A DNA stretch of 64,000 bases from Blumeriella jaapii (lineage: Eukaryota > Ascomycota > Leotiomycetes > Helotiales > Drepanopezizaceae): NCBI GenBank assembly GCA_009599575.1, contig VWND01000011.1, forward strand, positions 124,001 to 188,000, in the 5' to 3' direction. The notes under the pieces were generated by a model. That model was not told where the DNA came from and searched no databases. It worked only from the letters and a program-made list of their open reading frames with translations. A program made the translations under genes and the position numbers. Below, piece after piece: positions 60,741 through 64,000 of the stretch. Numbering within the stretch: the first letter of the stretch is position 1; each line of letters begins with the position of its first letter.

Positions 60741-63131
60741 TCCATCGTCTCGGTGCATCGTCGCCTGCGAACTCTGCCGCACCATTCCCGCGCCTATCGT
60801 CCTCCACCCTTCCCCCTCCACGTGCATCTACGGCACGCACATATGTACATACAGTACTTGTTGTCTCTGCCGCCGTCACCGAGGCAGCACGTCGGCGAAC
60901 ATGTACGCATGTACTGTACACATATTTGCTGTACAGTACATCTTCTCGCGGTCACATACTGTACCGACCTGCGCTTGTCGACACGAGCGGGCCCACCCTC
61001 TGCACCTTTTCCTTCGGCCGCGCCTGGGGTTTGGTTTCATGATTGTCCTAGCTACTGTGCACACTAGTCACGAAGCACGAGCTCCGATGGCTGATTCGAG
61101 ACTGGCGTCAAATGAAAACAAAAAACATAGATATAAAAAAAATCAAAACAAATAACCCCAAAACACTGCGAGAGAGACCTCGCCGTCGCGGCGCGCCATC
61201 AGCTTCCGTTTCCCCGGATTCGCCAGTCGGTCCGGCGAGATCTCGTGTGCCCCTGAGTCCCGGGGAAATGCTTGAACCACCTCGCAAGGGCCGCTGTCCG
61301 AGAGGCATAACGACGCCCCCTGGCTTCTTATTGCAGAGCTTCGGTTGGGAAGGTTTTGGGCCTCCAATTTGCTATCGCTCTCCCGGGTGCCATCTTGGGG
61401 GATTCCGTGAGCAGAGGATGAGATGAAGAGCTCGTATCATTGTGCCATCGGTCTCCGGGATCCACCCCTACGGTAGAGCAAGGAGCAGGATGCGGAAGAT
61501 GGGGCTCCGATCCTCAGACCAAAAAAGAGGCTCTGTCATCCGAGTCCCCGCGGCGGTACAGTGCAGTACCGTCCCGATCGCGTTCGCCCAACACGTGTAC
61601 CTGCAGACCTTCCAGACTTTGCCCCAGGCCTGTTCTCCTCTGTAACTGGCGTCTGGCTCGTGCTGTAAAGGTTTACAAGGGACTTCATCTAATCTTGCGC
61701 TCTCTCGCCACCAATCAAACATGCCGCAACGAGAGTTATTTTTTGGCGACGAAGCTCGTTTCTCCATCTTCGAGGGTGCTTTCCTATTGGCGTGAAAGAA
61801 ACGCATATCGGGCCTTAGGTTGGCTCGGGTATCTGATGTTGCAGTCTTGTACCGAGTCCTTCATACGGTGTGTTTTGCATCAAAAGCAACTCTCATGAGC
61901 TCTATTTTTTCAAACATGTTTTTGTTTGGCGCCGTAGCTCACCACGAGCTCGGTCCCCGGTGGATTTCCAACCTGAGCTACAATTGGCCGTCGCAATCTC
62001 GATCTTCGAGAAATTGAGGACCGGCAACAACAGCTCTGGGGAGGAGATGCCCCGCTTCCAAGGGTTGGTGATTATTGACTCGGAGAAAGTATCTCGGAAA
62101 TCGTAAATTGCTCGGATGTACGATGGCAGATATACATCGTAGATGATATTGCTGTCTTGGTCTACATTCCGACTCTAGCGCCCTTTTGGCTTTTGTGCTT
62201 CAGCGATCAATCCCGGTCGATCGAACACGTTTGCTGCTTTTCTTGGAGACTCCGAATGCCACATCACTGGAAGCAGATCAAGCCTTTTGATGATTGGAGA
62301 CTAACGACGTCGCCCTTTGGCCGTGACGACTTGCGAGCTTACGACTACTGTCTTGACCCGATTGCGAGCCACGCGAGTTGACGCTTCGCTTAATCTCGAT
62401 TGGCCGTTGAATATCACTTCCACGCCGTTTCCCCTTTCGATCTTTGCCTTTCCCCAGTGGAGCTCCTCGACTTTCCAAACCATAATGGAGCTCTGTAAAG
62501 TATAGAGCCTGGTAGCCTATATAAGGCTTTTATTTCTACAGTTTCTACCTTCTGCGCCGACTAGCCCTCCTTCGAGAAATCAAAACAATTTCTTTCTAGA
62601 AGTGCTATTCCCCCCTGAAGGAATGATAATCCTTCGAGCAGGAGCTACTGGGATCGTTGACGTTCATTCCGGGGGGAGCAGATTTTTTGGAAATGTAAAG
62701 GATACTTGGAGACACGTCATCCGGTTTACCTCGTTGTCATCAAATCTTTTTTGCCATCCAGACTCCTCCTTCCCTATCACACCAAGCTCAAGTCGTCTGC
62801 TGTACAAGGAGATATCGGGCAACCTACAGGAGAGAAGCGAAGCTTCGAATACGTCAGATGCACTGACTAACAGTGTCTGTATCTTTCACTTAATCACCGC
62901 TCTGCTAGGCCTCTCGGTCCAGGTCCTGTGACCTCGAGTGTTACCAGCAATGCAAATTCAGCTGCCAATGTAGAAGCGATCATCGAACAGAAACGGAGAG
63001 ATCCGCGCTCGCTTTGACCGGCAACGATCTTCGCGGGAGCTGGCTGCAGTGCCCCGAGATGCAAATTGTGGGAATGTCCCTAGGAATACTACAAGGTACT
63101 GAAGCATCACCAGGGTCGAAGGATGGGGATG

Positions 63132-63143
63132 TGTCACGTGACA
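63132..63143. promoter_or_regulatory. 12-bp palindrome TGTCACGTGACA with a second CACGTG nearby
   Basis: Perfect palindrome on an E-box core; another CACGTG lies at about 63152-63157. Possible paired bHLH site, but no target gene is visible. Confidence 0.3.
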
Positions 63144-63230
63144 GGTCAGTGGCACGTGATATTGTAGTCGCAGGGACGTGCGTTCCTCCATATGTTCTCA
63201 GCTGAGCACTACAGTAGGTATGTATGTAGT

Positions 63231-63258
63231 ATGTACTGTACTGTACTGTACTGTACAT
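63231..63258. repeat. Long (GTACT)n run, self-complementary ends
   Basis: Starts ATGTAC and ends GTACAT with four CTGTA-type units between, so the whole block is close to a perfect palindrome. Confidence 0.85.
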
Positions 63259-63371
63259 AGAAGGCACACATAATTCAAACAAACGAATAACGCTATAACA
63301 CTAGTCTTACTGTATCACCAACTTGTGATTTCAACACAAATCGTGGGCTGCAAAGTTATCTAATCTCCCCT

Positions 63372-63394
63372 CCCCCCCCCCCCCCCCCCCCCCC
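63372..63394. repeat. Poly-C tract (23 bases)
   Basis: Uninterrupted C run in AT-richer DNA. Confidence 0.9.
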
Positions 63395-64000
63395 GACCGC
63401 TCAAGTCCCACAGTGCTGTCAGTATCTTGCTAACCGAGGACAGTGTAGAAGTTTATTGTTGTCTCATGTTGTCATACTCACTGTACCCGGAATCGGGACC
63501 CATCTGATAACAAGACTGATGTTACTGTACGAGGCGGCTCTCACTCCGTGCCATGCATTGGGCTTTTGCCAACACTCACCAGGCGACGCTTACACGTGTA
63601 TTGGTTTAAAAATACCTGCTATCGACGTCGACATCAACAGTCGCGCCGCTGATTTCAATAGCTTTGTTTCAATAATCCAATGTTATCAAAACCTACTGTA
63701 CATAGGTACTGTACTGTACCTACCTCTACTTACGTCTATGACTCGCACCCATCCCCTCACCGTATCTGTACGCCGAGTCATTCAACTCCCTGTCTCGGCG
63801 TAAGAGTACTTACTGTATGTGCACACAAAAGGAGAGAGCCAACCTTGCCTTGCTCAGTGTACATACAGCAGTACACCGTATGTACCTTGCAGCTCGCAGC
63901 TTATGTTACAAGACCTTGCGTATTACAGCACAGCATGAGACTATTCACGAGCCCGAGAACGAACAACCACGAGGGTGTGTGTGAGTGAGTGAGTAAGAAG

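Larger units (their letters stand above)
58960..64000. other. Gene-poor right end
   Basis: No exon chain or RNA gene found over 5 kb. Repeats and GTAC-type tracts fill 59200-61000; 61100-63000 is more complex sequence with short open frames lacking family resemblance; 63000-64000 has CACGTG palindromes, a long GTACT run and a poly-C. No telomere-type repeats. The beginning should contain the promoter of the 58932 gene. Confidence 0.55.

Noticed and set aside
63200..64000. Possible telomere or subtelomere
   Set aside because: Gene-poor and repeat-rich, but no TTAGGG-type repeats and no subtelomeric helicase-like sequence.

Overview
The window is nuclear DNA from a filamentous ascomycete (Pezizomycotina, probably Dothideomycetes). 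The evidence is short GT-AG introns of mostly 45-80 bp with CTAAC/CTGAC-like branch points, a VeA velvet regulator, a Zn2Cys6 factor of the Upc2-like type, and fungal-only disordered proteins. No species can be named from the sequence. There are 15 gene models; exons were joined by hand using splice phase and protein-family conservation.

Layout. 0-4.1 kb: the N-terminal part of an RNase H1-like gene running off the left edge, then a four-exon 6-phosphofructo-2-kinase/fructose-2,6-bisphosphatase whose first exon is a Gln-Asn-Ala minisatellite. 4.1-11.1 kb: gene-poor, with an AT-richer block at about 6.9-8.5 kb. 11.1-21.5 kb: FGGY D-ribulokinase-like kinase, proteasome ATPase RPT6, vacuolar cation/proton exchanger VNX1 (divergent from RPT6), and a GRE2-like ketoreductase with a likely GC-AG intron. 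21.5-30.6 kb: 9.1 kb with no gene I can support, packed with microsatellites. 30.6-38.0 kb: veA and a conserved disordered nuclear-type protein. 39.2-45.3 kb: 4-hydroxyphenylpyruvate dioxygenase (HPPD), a divergent TTC36-like TPR protein and a Zn2Cys6 factor. 46.2-50.1 kb: a long-chain acyl-CoA synthetase ending in a peroxisomal AKL signal, convergent with a cytidine deaminase. 50.6-58.9 kb: the sorting receptor VPS10 and a conserved fungal protein of unknown function. 59-64 kb: gene-poor and repeat-rich.

The most interesting biology is the HPPD/TTC36-like pair. They are divergent neighbours sharing a promoter of about 0.7 kb. In mammals TTC36 is reported to protect HPD (the same enzyme) from degradation, and Aspergillus tyrosine-degradation clusters carry an uncharacterised gene (hmgX) needed for the same step. 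The neighbouring Zn2Cys6 gene raises the question of a small tyrosine-catabolism locus.

Two window-wide patterns stand out. First, short tracts built on a five-base NGTAC unit recur in almost every noncoding stretch and often form perfect palindromes. Second, four otherwise well conserved genes contain six apparent single-base frame breaks, mostly missing bases. These look like assembly or base-calling indels rather than gene death, but that needs read-level checking. Frame-broken genes are listed as CDS with the breaks noted.
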